A stretch of DNA of 64,000 bases from CAVVWJ01 sp965652025 (GTDB taxonomy: Bacteria > Gemmatimonadota > Gemmatimonadetes > Gemmatimonadales > GWC2-71-9). The notes below the pieces were generated by a model that saw only the letters and a program-made list of their open reading frames with translations, did not search any database and was not told where the DNA came from. The stretch covers positions 6,255 to 70,254 of the forward strand of contig CBFGTM010000013.1 in the NCBI GenBank assembly GCA_965652025.1, given 5' to 3'. The position numbers and the translations under genes were made by a program. Shown piece by piece: positions 49,269 to 58,627 of the stretch. The number at the start of each line of letters is the position of its first letter. Positions within the stretch are counted from its first letter, which is position 1.

Positions 49269-50768
49269 ATGACCAGCACGGCAAGCGCTCCGGGAAAGAG
49301 CCGGAAATCGCAGATAACCCCTTATCAGATGTATATCGACGGGAAGTTCGTGGACGCCGCCAGCGGCAAGACCTTCGAGGTATTCGATCCGGCCACGGAG
49401 CAGGTAATCGCCACCTGTCCGGCCGGTGATGCCAAGGATATTGACGGCGCGGTTCGGGCAGCGACCAAGGCGTTTTACGACGGGTGGAAGAATGTGACGG
49501 CCCAGGAGCGGGGGCGGGTCCTCCTGCGCTTGGCGGAGCGGATTCGTGCCCGCCGGGCGGAACTGGCCGAGCTGGAGACCCGGAACTCGGGCAAGCCGAT
49601 CGTAGAGTCCGAGTACGACATGGACGATACGGCAACCTGCTTCGAGTACTATGGTGGGCTCGCCACCAAGATCAATGGCGAAGTGCTACCGGTGCCGGCG
49701 GAGGCGGTGGCGTTTGCCATGCGGGAGCCGGTCGGGGTGGCGGGACAAATCATTCCCTGGAACTACCCCATCATGATGGCGGCCTGGAAAATCGCCCCGG
49801 CACTCGCGGCCGGATGTACGGTTGTTCTCAAGCCGGCAGAGCAGACCCCGCTCTCCATCCTGGCCCTGGCCCGGGACTTCGAGTCGGTCGGCATACCTCC
49901 AGGGGTGGTGAATATCGTCACCGGCGATGGGCCCTCGGCGGGGGCTCCCCTGGTGACTCATCCCGGCGTCAGGAAGATCGCATTCACCGGGAGCGCCGAA
50001 GTCGGCAAGCTCATCATGCGCAATGCGGCCGACCAGCTCAAGCGGGTTTCTCTGGAGCTGGGCGGCAAGTCACCCAACATTTTTTTCAGCGACGCCGATT
50101 TCGAGAACGCGGTCGATGGCGCGCTGTTTGGCACCTTCATCAATCAGGGAGAGGTCTGCTCGGCAGGAAGCCGGGTCCTGGTGCAGCGGGACATTTATAA
50201 GAAGTTCATCGACGCCACCGCTGCCAAGGCCAAGACCATCAAGCTGGGCAACGGGCTCGACCGGGAAACCAAGATGGGACCGCTGGTCAGCGCCGAGCAG
50301 CGCGACCGGGTGGCAGGGTACCTCGAGGTCGGCCGGGGCGAGGGCAAGGTCGCGGTGGGCGGCGGCCGGCCCAAGGAGTTCGACAAGGGCTGGTACGTAG
50401 AGCCGACCATCTTCTACGATGTGGACAATTCGGCCAAGATTGCCCAGGAGGAGATCTTCGGTCCGGTCATGACCGTGATTCCCTTCTCCGATGAGGCCGA
50501 GGCCATCCGGATCGCCAATGCAACGCCGTACGGCTTGGCTGCCGCGGTCTGGACCCGGGACATCTTCAAGGCATTTCGGGTGGTGAAGGCATTGGAAGCC
50601 GGAATCGTCTGGGTCAACCACATGCAGCCTACTTTTGTCGAGGCCCCCTGGGGCGGCTACAAGGCCTCTGGATTTGGCCGCGAGCTAGGACACTGGGCGG
50701 TGGAAGAGTATCTCGAGACCAAGCAGGTCTTCATCAATCTCGACGAGAAGCCGATCGGCTGGTATTAG
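49269..50768 (+). CDS. NAD-dependent aldehyde dehydrogenase (aminobutanal/betaine aldehyde type)
   Basis: A 499-residue ALDH of standard length. Catalytic Glu in SLELGGKSPNIFF, catalytic Cys in INQGEVCSAGSR, Asn in IIPWNYPIMMAAWK, and the cofactor motif FTGSAEVGKLIM. The subgroup around PatD/BetB/PuuC oxidises 4-aminobutanal to GABA or betaine aldehyde to betaine; next to patA and gabT, the former role is likely. AGGAG lies about 8 nt before ATG 49269. A GTGAAAA-type inverted repeat follows directly after the stop. Confidence 0.9.
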   Translation: MTSTASAPGKSRKSQITPYQMYIDGKFVDAASGKTFEVFDPATEQVIATCPAGDAKDIDGAVRAATKAFYDGWKNVTAQERGRVLLRLAERIRARRAELAELETRNSGKPIVESEYDMDDTATCFEYYGGLATKINGEVLPVPAEAVAFAMREPVGVAGQIIPWNYPIMMAAWKIAPALAAGCTVVLKPAEQTPLSILALARDFESVGIPPGVVNIVTGDGPSAGAPLVTHPGVRKIAFTGSAEVGKLIMRNAADQLKRVSLELGGKSPNIFFSDADFENAVDGALFGTFINQGEVCSAGSRVLVQRDIYKKFIDATAAKAKTIKLGNGLDRETKMGPLVSAEQRDRVAGYLEVGRGEGKVAVGGGRPKEFDKGWYVEPTIFYDVDNSAKIAQEEIFGPVMTVIPFSDEAEAIRIANATPYGLAAAVWTRDIFKAFRVVKALEAGIVWVNHMQPTFVEAPWGGYKASGFGRELGHWAVEEYLETKQVFINLDEKPIGWY

Positions 50769-50770
50769 AG

Positions 50771-50872
50771 AAAGTGAAAAGTCAAAAGTGAAAAGTGAAA
50801 AAAGGGAACTATGAGGCGAGAGCGACCTCCCATTTCCACTCTTCACTTTTCACTATTCCCTTTTCACCCTTC
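50771..50872. repeat. Inverted repeat with GTGAAAA/TTTTCAC words
   Basis: Left arm at 50771-50806 made of AAGTGAAAAGT-type words, right arm at 50834-50872 made of their complements. A perfect 12 nt pair GTGAAAAGTGAA (50788-50799) and TTCACTTTTCAC (50842-50853) is at the core. It begins two bases after the aldehyde dehydrogenase stop. Same family as the element at 3928-4036. The remaining 200 bp up to 51073 show only a small TTGC/GCAA hairpin near 50884. Confidence 0.75.
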
Positions 50873-51073
50873 ATTCCCCACTAGTTGCACTCGCGCAACG
50901 ACGAGTCGCCACTAGCCCTTCTGCAAATCCTGGCAGCACAGCGATAGTCCGTTGTTCCGCAAACAGTTCGGCGCACTCGCGCCGGGCATGAAGCTCGCAC
51001 TTCCCCCGACCGACATCGACCACCACCAAGCAAGAATCTGCACCGGCAGCCACCCGGTTCCTCGAACCCGCGC

Positions 51074-52390
51074 GTGATGGAAGACCTGCTGGGCCGGCCA
51101 CCGGTGACTCTGGATCTCAGCGCGGTTCGCGCCGATCTGGAAAACCGGGTGATTCTTCTGACGGGGGCGGCAGGCTCGATCGGGTCCGAGCTGGCGCGGC
51201 AAATCGCTCCATTCAAGCCCGCTCGGCTGGTGCTCCTGGATCGGTCGGAGAGCGATCTCTACTTCCTGCATCTGGAGTTGCGGGAGGCGCATCCGGGACT
51301 GGATCTGGTACCGATCCTCTGCGACATCACCAATCAGACGCGGCTGTCCCAGGTCTGCGCCCAGCACCGGCCCCAGTACGTAATCCATGCCGCGGCGTAT
51401 AAGCACGTGCCGTTGATGGAGACCAACGTGCTCGAGGCAGTGCGCAACAACGTCTTGGGAACCCTGCTCGTTGCCACGACGGCAGTACGCTATGGGGCCG
51501 CCAAGCTTCTGCTGATCTCTACCGACAAGGCGATCCGCCCCTCCAACGTCATGGGGGCATCCAAACGAGTGGCGGAACGAATCATCTTCGGCCTGCCCAA
51601 CCTCCACCGCGCCGGCACCGACTTCCGGGCGGTCCGGTTCGGGAACGTACTGGCCTCCAAGGGCAGCGTCATTCCGCTCTTCGAGCGGCAGCTCGCGGCG
51701 GGAGGCCCCATCACCGTGACCCACCCGATGGTGACGCGCTACTTCATGACCATTCCCGAGGCGGGGCAACTGGTCCTCCAGGCCGGCGCGTTGCCCGAAA
51801 CGGTCGGCGCCATTGCCGCGCTGGAGATAGGGGAGCCGGTTCGGATTCTGAATCTGGCGGAGAAACTCATTCGGTTGTCTGGCCAAGTTCCCGGCAGGGA
51901 CGTCCAGATCGTCTTCACCGGGCTTCGACCGGGAGAAAAGCTCAATGAAGATCAGGTCTCGGCGCCGGAGGCGGCCGTTCCGACTTCGGCCGAAAAGATC
52001 CGGATCAGCCACCCTCAGGAAAACGCCGGACCGGAACTGGTCCAGGGGCTCGCCCGACTATTCACCTATCTCGAAGCCGGTGACCAGGAGGGCTCGCGTA
52101 CGACTCTATGCGAGCTGGTACCGGAGTGCGTGCCCCCGTTACGGCAGTTCGAATACCCCTCTGCTCCTCTGGCCGAGAACCACCGAAGCGCAGCCTGGGC
52201 CAGCCTGGTCATCCCACGGGAGACCGGCTGGCGCGAGCGTCGCCGCGACGCGCCGCCCACTGCCGAGCTGCCTGACCCTCTCGACCGGCGCGGAAGCGTT
52301 GCATGCCGCCGAAAGACCCCGCGCGTAGGTGGCCGTCGGCGAACTGACATGGGAGTGCTTCTGGCGAACGGAACGAGAGCCCTTTCATGA
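51074..52390 (+). CDS. UDP-sugar 4,6-dehydratase, soluble catalytic half (FlaA1/CapD type)
   Basis: A 438-residue protein starting GTG-ATG at 51074. It begins EDLLGRPPVTLDLSAVRADL and continues LLTGAAGSIGSELARQIA (Rossmann), AAAYKHVPLMETN and STDKAIRPSNVMGASKRVAE, where Met replaces the Tyr of YxxxK as in WbpM/PglF. This is exactly the catalytic half of the long family; the N-terminal transmembrane half is missing. The last 70 residues are Arg/Pro-rich and unlike the family. It should make a 4-keto-6-deoxy sugar nucleotide. First gene of the sugar-modification cluster. Confidence 0.85.
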   Translation: MMEDLLGRPPVTLDLSAVRADLENRVILLTGAAGSIGSELARQIAPFKPARLVLLDRSESDLYFLHLELREAHPGLDLVPILCDITNQTRLSQVCAQHRPQYVIHAAAYKHVPLMETNVLEAVRNNVLGTLLVATTAVRYGAAKLLLISTDKAIRPSNVMGASKRVAERIIFGLPNLHRAGTDFRAVRFGNVLASKGSVIPLFERQLAAGGPITVTHPMVTRYFMTIPEAGQLVLQAGALPETVGAIAALEIGEPVRILNLAEKLIRLSGQVPGRDVQIVFTGLRPGEKLNEDQVSAPEAAVPTSAEKIRISHPQENAGPELVQGLARLFTYLEAGDQEGSRTTLCELVPECVPPLRQFEYPSAPLAENHRSAAWASLVIPRETGWRERRRDAPPTAELPDPLDRRGSVACRRKTPRVGGRRRTDMGVLLANGTRALS

Positions 52391-53490
52391 CTGCCACTGG
52401 CCTCAGCACCAGGGTTCAGGTTCGAGAGCTGAGCGGAGGGGAGCTGGATACCTGGGATTCCCTGGTTCGGAGGTTTCCGAATCACAGGGTGGTCCACACC
52501 ATGGCCTGGCTGAAATCGCTGGAGTCATCCGGGTTCGGGGAAGCCCGGTTCCTGAGCTTCGAGAAGGACCGGGAGAGCGTGGGCTGCATACCCGGACTCA
52601 TGAGCGAAGTGGGCCCCCTGCGGGTGTTCGGCTCCCCCCCACCGGGCAGTCAAACGGTCAGCATGGGGCCTGCATTCGACGAGCATAGGGTGACCACGCC
52701 GGAACTGATGGATGCACTCACGAACTTCCTCGAGCGGCGGCTCGGTGTGCACCACATGGAGATCGTAAGCCCCGACTTGGATCCGGCCACCATGCCGGGG
52801 CTGGGATTCCGGGGTGAGCCATGGCCGACCTATCGCACTCGGCTGTTTCCGGCGGACGAAGCCAAAACCCTGAAGCAGCTCAAGGACTGCGTCCGGCGGA
52901 ACATCGCCCGCGGGGTGAAGCAGGGCCTCGACGTTCACTTCGAGACCGATGAGAGCTTCGTGAACGAGCACTACCGGCAGATCAAAGAAGTGTATCTGCG
53001 GAGTGGACACGTGGTGAGTTTCAACCGGCAGCGGGTCCTGCAGTGTTTCCGCCAGCTCCGCAAGTCGGGAAATCTGGTAGCTGTGTCGGTGTACTTGCCC
53101 AACCGGGTCAACATCGCCACGGGGATGTTCACTATCGAGGGGACCGAGCTGCTCCTCTGGACCTGGGGCCAACGCACCAGATACCGCTGGCACCGGCCAA
53201 CCGAGCTGATGACGTGGACCGTGATGCAGCGAGCGGTGCGAGAGGGTTGCGAGCGGTTTGACGTCAGCGGGATCGGCGAGCTCAAGACCAGGTTAGGGGC
53301 CGAGCTCGACAGCCGGAGACATCGCTGGATCCGGAGTCGCTACCGGTGGCTCCTCGGCATGAGAGACCTCGCGGCCAAGAGCTTCCATTGGCAGCAGATG
53401 GTGCGAGGCCGGGTGGCACGCCTGAGCCTGCCAGCAGCATTCCAGGGACTGGAGCCAGTCCCCTCCATCCGCGATGTACTGCGCAAGTAG
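52387..53490 (+). CDS. FemAB/GNAT-type acyltransferase
   Basis: A 367-residue protein with the BioF2-like (GNAT_6) pattern seen in exopolysaccharide loci: VRRFPNHRVVHTMAWLKSLE in the first half, CVRRNIARGVKQGL in the middle, then EVYLRSGHVVSF, VSVYLPNRVNIATGMFTIEG and ELMTWTVMQRAVREGCERFDVSG. It probably transfers an acyl or aminoacyl group to an amino sugar. Overlaps the dehydratase gene by 4 bp and the formyltransferase by 17 bp. Confidence 0.75.
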   Translation: MTATGLSTRVQVRELSGGELDTWDSLVRRFPNHRVVHTMAWLKSLESSGFGEARFLSFEKDRESVGCIPGLMSEVGPLRVFGSPPPGSQTVSMGPAFDEHRVTTPELMDALTNFLERRLGVHHMEIVSPDLDPATMPGLGFRGEPWPTYRTRLFPADEAKTLKQLKDCVRRNIARGVKQGLDVHFETDESFVNEHYRQIKEVYLRSGHVVSFNRQRVLQCFRQLRKSGNLVAVSVYLPNRVNIATGMFTIEGTELLLWTWGQRTRYRWHRPTELMTWTVMQRAVREGCERFDVSGIGELKTRLGAELDSRRHRWIRSRYRWLLGMRDLAAKSFHWQQMVRGRVARLSLPAAFQGLEPVPSIRDVLRK

Positions 53491-54505
53491 CCCCGGCAGC
53501 CGGGAGCTCACTGCCACTCTGCCAGCGGAGTCGAAGCAGAAGGGCGGTCGCAGCTTGCGGATCCTGCTGATCGCCGAAGAAGCGGCTGGGGTTCAGACCT
53601 TACGGATGCTCGCGGGATCGAGCCACGAAGTGGTGGCGGTGATGACCCAGGGCTTGGGCATCGGTGCCATTGGCGCGACCGTCGCCGGCGTTGCATCTCG
53701 GTTGGGCTATCGACTCTGGCCCGTCCAGCGAAGCCGGGAGCCCGGATTTGCCGACGTTATCCGGCAGGAGAAGGTCGATCTCCTGCTGAACGTGCACACG
53801 CGGTATGTCCTTCCGCCGGCAGTGGTCGCGGCTCCGCTCATCGGAAGCTTCAATCTTCATCCCGGCCCGTTGCCTCGCTACGCGGGGCTCAACGCTCCCA
53901 GCTGGGCGATCTACCACGGAGAGCGCACCCATGGGGTTACGGTGCATTGGATGGATCACGGAATTGATACCGGCCCCATTGCCTTCGCAGCCGAACTGCC
54001 GATCGAGGACGACGACACGGGCCTGACCCTGAGCAGTAAGTGCGTCCGGGCGGGCCTGCCCCTGCTCCATGATCTGCTGCAAGCCGCGTCCCGTGGAGCC
54101 GTGCCGCAGCTGGCTCAACCCCTCGGGCCCCGGCGCTACTACGGACAGGAGGTACCTCATCAGGGCCGCTTGATCTGGTCCGAGAGCGCGGCGAGGATAG
54201 TGAACTTCGTTCGAGCCTGTGACTACGCACCATTTGCCTCACCTTGGGGCGTCCCTCGCGCCTATCTCAGTGGCCGGGAGGTTGTCCTGCTGAAAGCGGC
54301 CCGGACCGGAGATCCGACCGAGGCGGAGCCCGGCACAGTAGGGCGTCCGGTCGGCAGTGAGATGCTGGTGGCCGCACGGGATGAGTGGGTGAGGGTTCGC
54401 CGGGTTCAGATAGGCAGCTCGATCTTTCCTGCGGCGGACGCGCTTCGAGAAGGTGACCGCTTTGCGCTCCCTGCTTCAGTGGAGGGCTCGCCCGCAGCAC
54501 GGTAG
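53474..54505 (+). CDS. Sugar/methionyl-tRNA-type N-formyltransferase
   Basis: A 343-residue protein. The formyltransferase domain starts at about residue 28 (LRILLIAEEAAGVQTLRML); the first 27 residues are poor and a TTG at 53555 could be the real start. Catalytic residues are in GSFNLHPGPLPRYAG (Asn, His) and HGIDTGPIAF (Asp). A C-terminal domain about as long as in Fmt follows. In a nucleotide-sugar cluster it more likely formylates an amino sugar (like the WbtJ/QdtF type) than Met-tRNA. Confidence 0.8.
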   Translation: MYCASSPGSRELTATLPAESKQKGGRSLRILLIAEEAAGVQTLRMLAGSSHEVVAVMTQGLGIGAIGATVAGVASRLGYRLWPVQRSREPGFADVIRQEKVDLLLNVHTRYVLPPAVVAAPLIGSFNLHPGPLPRYAGLNAPSWAIYHGERTHGVTVHWMDHGIDTGPIAFAAELPIEDDDTGLTLSSKCVRAGLPLLHDLLQAASRGAVPQLAQPLGPRRYYGQEVPHQGRLIWSESAARIVNFVRACDYAPFASPWGVPRAYLSGREVVLLKAARTGDPTEAEPGTVGRPVGSEMLVAARDEWVRVRRVQIGSSIFPAADALREGDRFALPASVEGSPAAR

Positions 54506-54718
54506 TTCCTATCAGGGGCATGGCGTTTGCCCCTCCCAGCGCTGAGATCTGAACCCGCACCGATCCAAATCGTCATAGCCTCGGCTTCCCGCCGGGGCCG
54601 AGTGCAAAAGCTGGCGTGCTAGGGCAATCACGCGGCACTCGAGCCACATACGCTGTTGCGCGGCTTTGGGCTTCGTTGCTTCCGAGCAACAGCTATCCGA
54701 GAAAGGCGAGGCGCCGGA
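54506..54718. other. Intergenic gap in the sugar cluster with two hairpins
   Basis: A stem AGGGGCA/TGCCCCT lies just after the formyltransferase stop (about 54513-54533), and CTCGGC/GCCGAG-type pairing at about 54577-54601. Neither has a T-run. This is the only sizeable gap in the cluster and may separate two transcripts. Confidence 0.35.
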
Positions 54719-55456
54719 GTGTCATTGAACCGGTTGAGTGGGCAGGGTTTCGAGGCTGCGTTTCACCGGGAAGATCAGCCTATTCGCTCTGCGTATGCTG
54801 CGCGGAAGGCCGAAGCATCTTACGCCGACTCGCTGGCCGGTCGCTTTCAAATCCAGGAGCGGGAGCGGCATGTGCTTCAGCTGCTCGACCGCTACGGTCT
54901 GATGCCTCTGGCGGGAAAGCGAATCCTCGAGGTTGGGTGCGGCACCGGCAAGTGGCTACGCGATCTGGTTGCTTGGGGTGCCGACCCGGACCACCTCTTC
55001 GGCGTGGAACTGCTCCAGGCCTCGGCCGTTCGAGCCCGCCGCCTCTGCCCCCAAGCGGTGACCATCGAGTGCGGGAACGCCGCTGAGCTTCGATTCGACG
55101 GTGGCTCCTTTGACATCCTGCTTCAGGCGAATGTATTCACCTCGCTCCTGGATGAAGACATGAAGCAGGCGATGGCGACGGAAATGATTCGCGTGTTGCG
55201 GCCGGGTGGGGTGATCGTGTGGTACGACTTCTTCATGAAGAATTCGTGTAACTCTTACGTGCGGCCGGTGACCCGAACGGACATCCAGCGGCTCTTTCCG
55301 GGGTGCTCGATCGACCTCCACCGAATCAGCCTGACGCCGGTGTTGACCCGGCTATTGGCCCCTCGGTCGTGGACTCTGTGCTCGATGCTGTCCCGGTTCC
55401 CACCCCTTTGCACCCACTATTTGGGCGCCATTCACAGCACCGTGAGCCGCCACTGA
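54719..55456 (+). CDS. SAM-dependent methyltransferase
   Basis: A 245-residue class I methyltransferase. Motif I is ILEVGCGTGKWLRDLV; the acidic end of strand 2 is GVELLQASAVRARRL; FDILLQANVFTSLLDED and MIRVLRPGGVIVWYDFF are motifs II/III. GTG 54719 is used because AAAGG lies upstream; GTG/TTG at 54656 would add 21 residues. No membrane segment. Probably methylates a sugar or an acyl chain within the exopolysaccharide cluster. Confidence 0.8.
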   Translation: MSLNRLSGQGFEAAFHREDQPIRSAYAARKAEASYADSLAGRFQIQERERHVLQLLDRYGLMPLAGKRILEVGCGTGKWLRDLVAWGADPDHLFGVELLQASAVRARRLCPQAVTIECGNAAELRFDGGSFDILLQANVFTSLLDEDMKQAMATEMIRVLRPGGVIVWYDFFMKNSCNSYVRPVTRTDIQRLFPGCSIDLHRISLTPVLTRLLAPRSWTLCSMLSRFPPLCTHYLGAIHSTVSRH

Positions 55457-55477
55457 TGGCAATGATGTCGCCCCAGC

Positions 55478-56848
55478 ATGCCCCCCTCACCGCCGGCTAA
55501 TCCGTTCGTGCTGCCTCCGGAGACAAAGACGCCCTCCGAGGGGAAACCGTCCGCTGGAAGTCTGCTCCAGCAACTCGCGACCGCACTCGAGTCATCCGGC
55601 GTGAAGTATTGCCAGTGGAAGGGCCATTGGAGCAGCCACCGATGGAGCACCGGATTCGGCGACGTGGATTTGCTGGTCGTACGGGGGGAGTTGTCTCGCT
55701 TTCGAGCACTGGTGGCAGAGCTGGGCTTCAAGCCGGCCCAGCCGCACGGCCATCGGATGATACCCGGCGTAGAGAGCTACTTCGGATACGATCCGGCGGT
55801 GCCCCGGCTGCTGCACCTTCGCGTGCAGTACCAACTGGTGCTGGGCGATTACTGGAAGCCGGTTTATCGGATCCCTTTCGAACGGGAGCTACTGGACCGC
55901 TCGGTGCCTGGCCAGTTGTTCCGGATTCCCGCTCCAACCGATCAGTTCCTGGTGTTCGTGCTTCGACTGATGCTGCGGCAAGTGGGACGTCCGCTGCTCT
56001 CGCTGCAAACCCGATGGACCACTGGTGTACGCATCCAGCTCGATTCGCTGGAGGCGGGTAGTGACCGCGAGGAGTTGGCGGCACTCCTGAAGCAGCACCT
56101 GAATCTCGATTGCTCGGTGTTCGACCGCTGCGTACGATCGCTTCGGGATGAGTGCGGCAGACTGGAGCGGGCAATGTTGCCCTGGCTGATGCATCGCCAG
56201 CTGCGGGCGCATGCCCGCCGCCCTCCGGCGGCAGCCGTATTCTCCGCCGCCGCAGAGAAACTGGTCCCGGCATGGGGGCAGAGTAGCCGCGGAGTCTATC
56301 TGAGCAGCGGTGGTTCAGTGTTTGCCCTGATAGGCGGCGAGGGGGCTGGAACCTCCACCGCTTCCCGCGAACTGGTCCGCTGGTTGGCACCGGCGTTTCC
56401 GACCATGCGCGCCGATCTGGGGAATCCGCCGAGATCGCTCACGACGCTGGTGGTCGGTGCAGCTCTCGAGCTCCAGCACCGGATTGCACGACGGCTGAAG
56501 CGACCTCACCGCGCCGGCGGGTTGATCGAACTGCTTCGCCATCTCTGCACTGCGCGAGACCGGCACCGGCTCTACCTTCGGGTCCAGCGATTCGCGGCTG
56601 CCGGCGGTATCGCCATCTGCGAGGGGTATCCGGTCGAACAGAACCGAGCCCTGGTCGGGCCGGCTATTCCCGGGTTGCTGAGCGGCCAGATCGAGCCGGC
56701 GGCAGCCTGGATGCTGCGGGCCGAGGCCTCGTACTACCAGCGCATTCTCCGTCCCGATGGCATCCACGTGTTGCGGCTCGATGATGCGGGCCGCCCGTTT
56801 CCCGAGATCCTTCAGAGGCTCAAGGCACTTCTCTGGTCCATCCTCTGA
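55478..56848 (+). CDS. Nucleotidyltransferase-like domain fused to thymidylate-kinase-like P-loop domain with defective Walker A
   Basis: A 456-residue two-domain protein. Residues about 25-240 resemble minimal nucleotidyltransferase folds of the type found in polysaccharide loci (YCQWKGHWSSH, then the GFGDVDLLV acidic pair). Residues about 270-456 resemble thymidylate kinase, but Walker A reads GGEGAGTST (286-294), with Thr replacing the essential Lys, so kinase activity is doubtful. The lid (RLKRPHRAGG) and C-terminal parts are kept. Role in surface polysaccharide synthesis inferred from context only. Confidence 0.65.
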   Translation: MPPSPPANPFVLPPETKTPSEGKPSAGSLLQQLATALESSGVKYCQWKGHWSSHRWSTGFGDVDLLVVRGELSRFRALVAELGFKPAQPHGHRMIPGVESYFGYDPAVPRLLHLRVQYQLVLGDYWKPVYRIPFERELLDRSVPGQLFRIPAPTDQFLVFVLRLMLRQVGRPLLSLQTRWTTGVRIQLDSLEAGSDREELAALLKQHLNLDCSVFDRCVRSLRDECGRLERAMLPWLMHRQLRAHARRPPAAAVFSAAAEKLVPAWGQSSRGVYLSSGGSVFALIGGEGAGTSTASRELVRWLAPAFPTMRADLGNPPRSLTTLVVGAALELQHRIARRLKRPHRAGGLIELLRHLCTARDRHRLYLRVQRFAAAGGIAICEGYPVEQNRALVGPAIPGLLSGQIEPAAAWMLRAEASYYQRILRPDGIHVLRLDDAGRPFPEILQRLKALLWSIL

Positions 56849-56874
56849 CATCGCTCTCGGGAGAGGCCGAAGCC

Positions 56875-58572
56875 CTACATTGGTGAGCCGCCCCCGCCAA
56901 CCATCGCGCGCCTGACCAACGGGATAGGCGGCCCGCCGTACGAGAGGAAGCGGTCGTGGAACTCGCGCCAGGCGTTCCGACCTCCACGATCCTTGGTCCA
57001 GTCGTCCCGTAGTTTGCGAACCATCAGCTTGCCCATCGTGTAGTTCAGATAGGCCGGGTCGTAAGTGCCTCGCAAGGCCTGCTGCCGTGCGGTGCCCGGA
57101 TCCTGATACGCCTCCCGAAACAGCTTCTCCGACTGAGCCACCGTCATGCCCTTGGTATGGAGCCCGATGGCCGAGAGGTATCGGGCGTTGCGCAAGAGCG
57201 CCTTCATCAACTGACCGATGTGTACCTCCGGATCACCATTCCCGAGGCCGGCGTCCCACATCATCTCTTCGGTGTAGTGAGCCCATCCCTCGGCAAAGGC
57301 ATACCCCACAAAGATCCGCCCGAACATCGACCGGGCGCGGTTGGAATGGAGGAAGTTCAGAAAGTGACCCGGCCAGACCTCGTGCACGCTGGTAAAGAGG
57401 AGGTCGGCTGCACCGGGGATGTACGCCAGCTGCTCCGCCCTGGGCCAGGATGGATCGGGTGGGGCGATGTAGTAGATCGAAGGCAGGCTCTTCTCATAGG
57501 GGCCCGGGATGTCGATATAGGCAAAGTTGAACCGCTGATAGGGCGGTGCCTCGTGCACCAGTGCCCGCTCGCTTCCCGGGATGGAGACCAGGCCCCGAGA
57601 CCGCACAAATTCTTCCAGAGTGTCCAGTTGCGCCCGGGCGGCCTCGACCGGGCTCCCCGGCGGCTGGTGCGCATTCATCCGCGCGACGCATTGGGCAATC
57701 GGCTGTCCCGGCGCATACTTCCCGCAGGCTTCCTTCAGCGCACGAAGATTCCGATCCATGTCTTCCCGACCTATCCGTTCCAACTGATCGACGGGGAGGT
57801 CTACCCGCTCAGTCATGCGTAGCATCTCGGCAAAGCGCTCGGGTCCCAACGCGTAGTCGTTGGTGCCCTGCTTGAGTTGCTGGTCGAACCAGGCAGTCAG
57901 CTCCAGCAGCGCTTTCACCGCTCCCGCATTCGCGCTGGAAAACTCCCGCCGGACCGCCGGATCCTGCACCGCTCCGAAAACCTTCGGGACGTCGTTCTTG
58001 AGATAACTGGCGAGGCCCGCCGCCCGTCCTTTGCCTATTTCAGCGAACGGCTTCGGCATGGGCGTGTGTAGATTCGCCTTTGCATTGGCCAGTGCTGCCG
58101 GAAGATTCCTAGCATAGCGGGTAAACGCCTGCATGCGCTGAGGCAGGGGGGCGTACTCCCGGGCGATGTAGACATTGGGATCAAGCGCTCCGCTGTAGAA
58201 CTCGGGGTTCCAGTGCGGCAAGTCCGCCCGCTCGAGCCAGAACAGGTCCCGGTCGATCACCGCGATGAGATAATCCCGCTCCAGGCCGGCCGCATCGGAG
58301 CTGTCAATCGAGAAGGCGGCGGCGCTGTCCCGCAGCTGATGCAAGCGGGTCCTCCACGCCTTCAAGCCGGCATCGGTCCAGTCGGGAAGCCGCCCGTCGA
58401 ACTCGTGTCGCCCTTGGTAGACGGCCAACTGGGGATTGGCCTCGAAATAGGTCTCGATGAATGCCGACAGGAACCGCGGCCACTCGCCGTCAGACGCGGA
58501 CTGCTGTCTCCCACAGCCGCTGCAGAGGGCAACAGCGCCAATCATCAGCGATGAACCTGCTAGGCGGAGCAT
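56875..58572 (-). CDS. DUF885 family lipoprotein, putative metallopeptidase
   Basis: A 565-residue protein from ATG 58572, with GAGGAG about 6 nt upstream; the frame extends 41 codons further but without a signal. The start MLRLAGSSLMIGAVALCSGC gives a lipobox. DUF885 landmarks are HEVWPGHFLNF (the zinc-binding HExxxGH-like motif) and EGWAHYTEEMM with the third ligand, plus ARYLSAIGLHTKGMTV. The family is a large group of predicted bacterial carboxypeptidase-like enzymes. Divergent from the histidine kinase. Confidence 0.85.
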   Translation of the reverse strand: MLRLAGSSLMIGAVALCSGCGRQQSASDGEWPRFLSAFIETYFEANPQLAVYQGRHEFDGRLPDWTDAGLKAWRTRLHQLRDSAAAFSIDSSDAAGLERDYLIAVIDRDLFWLERADLPHWNPEFYSGALDPNVYIAREYAPLPQRMQAFTRYARNLPAALANAKANLHTPMPKPFAEIGKGRAAGLASYLKNDVPKVFGAVQDPAVRREFSSANAGAVKALLELTAWFDQQLKQGTNDYALGPERFAEMLRMTERVDLPVDQLERIGREDMDRNLRALKEACGKYAPGQPIAQCVARMNAHQPPGSPVEAARAQLDTLEEFVRSRGLVSIPGSERALVHEAPPYQRFNFAYIDIPGPYEKSLPSIYYIAPPDPSWPRAEQLAYIPGAADLLFTSVHEVWPGHFLNFLHSNRARSMFGRIFVGYAFAEGWAHYTEEMMWDAGLGNGDPEVHIGQLMKALLRNARYLSAIGLHTKGMTVAQSEKLFREAYQDPGTARQQALRGTYDPAYLNYTMGKLMVRKLRDDWTKDRGGRNAWREFHDRFLSYGGPPIPLVRRAMVGGGGSPM

Positions 58573-58627
58573 GTAGTCTCCTCGTTGGCTGTTGCGCCGA
58601 GCTGATTTTTCCCGTTTGTTTCGATTG

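Noticed and set aside
55478..56848. A functional thymidylate kinase (tmk)
   Set aside because: Walker A lysine is missing and the protein is twice the usual length with an extra N-terminal domain.
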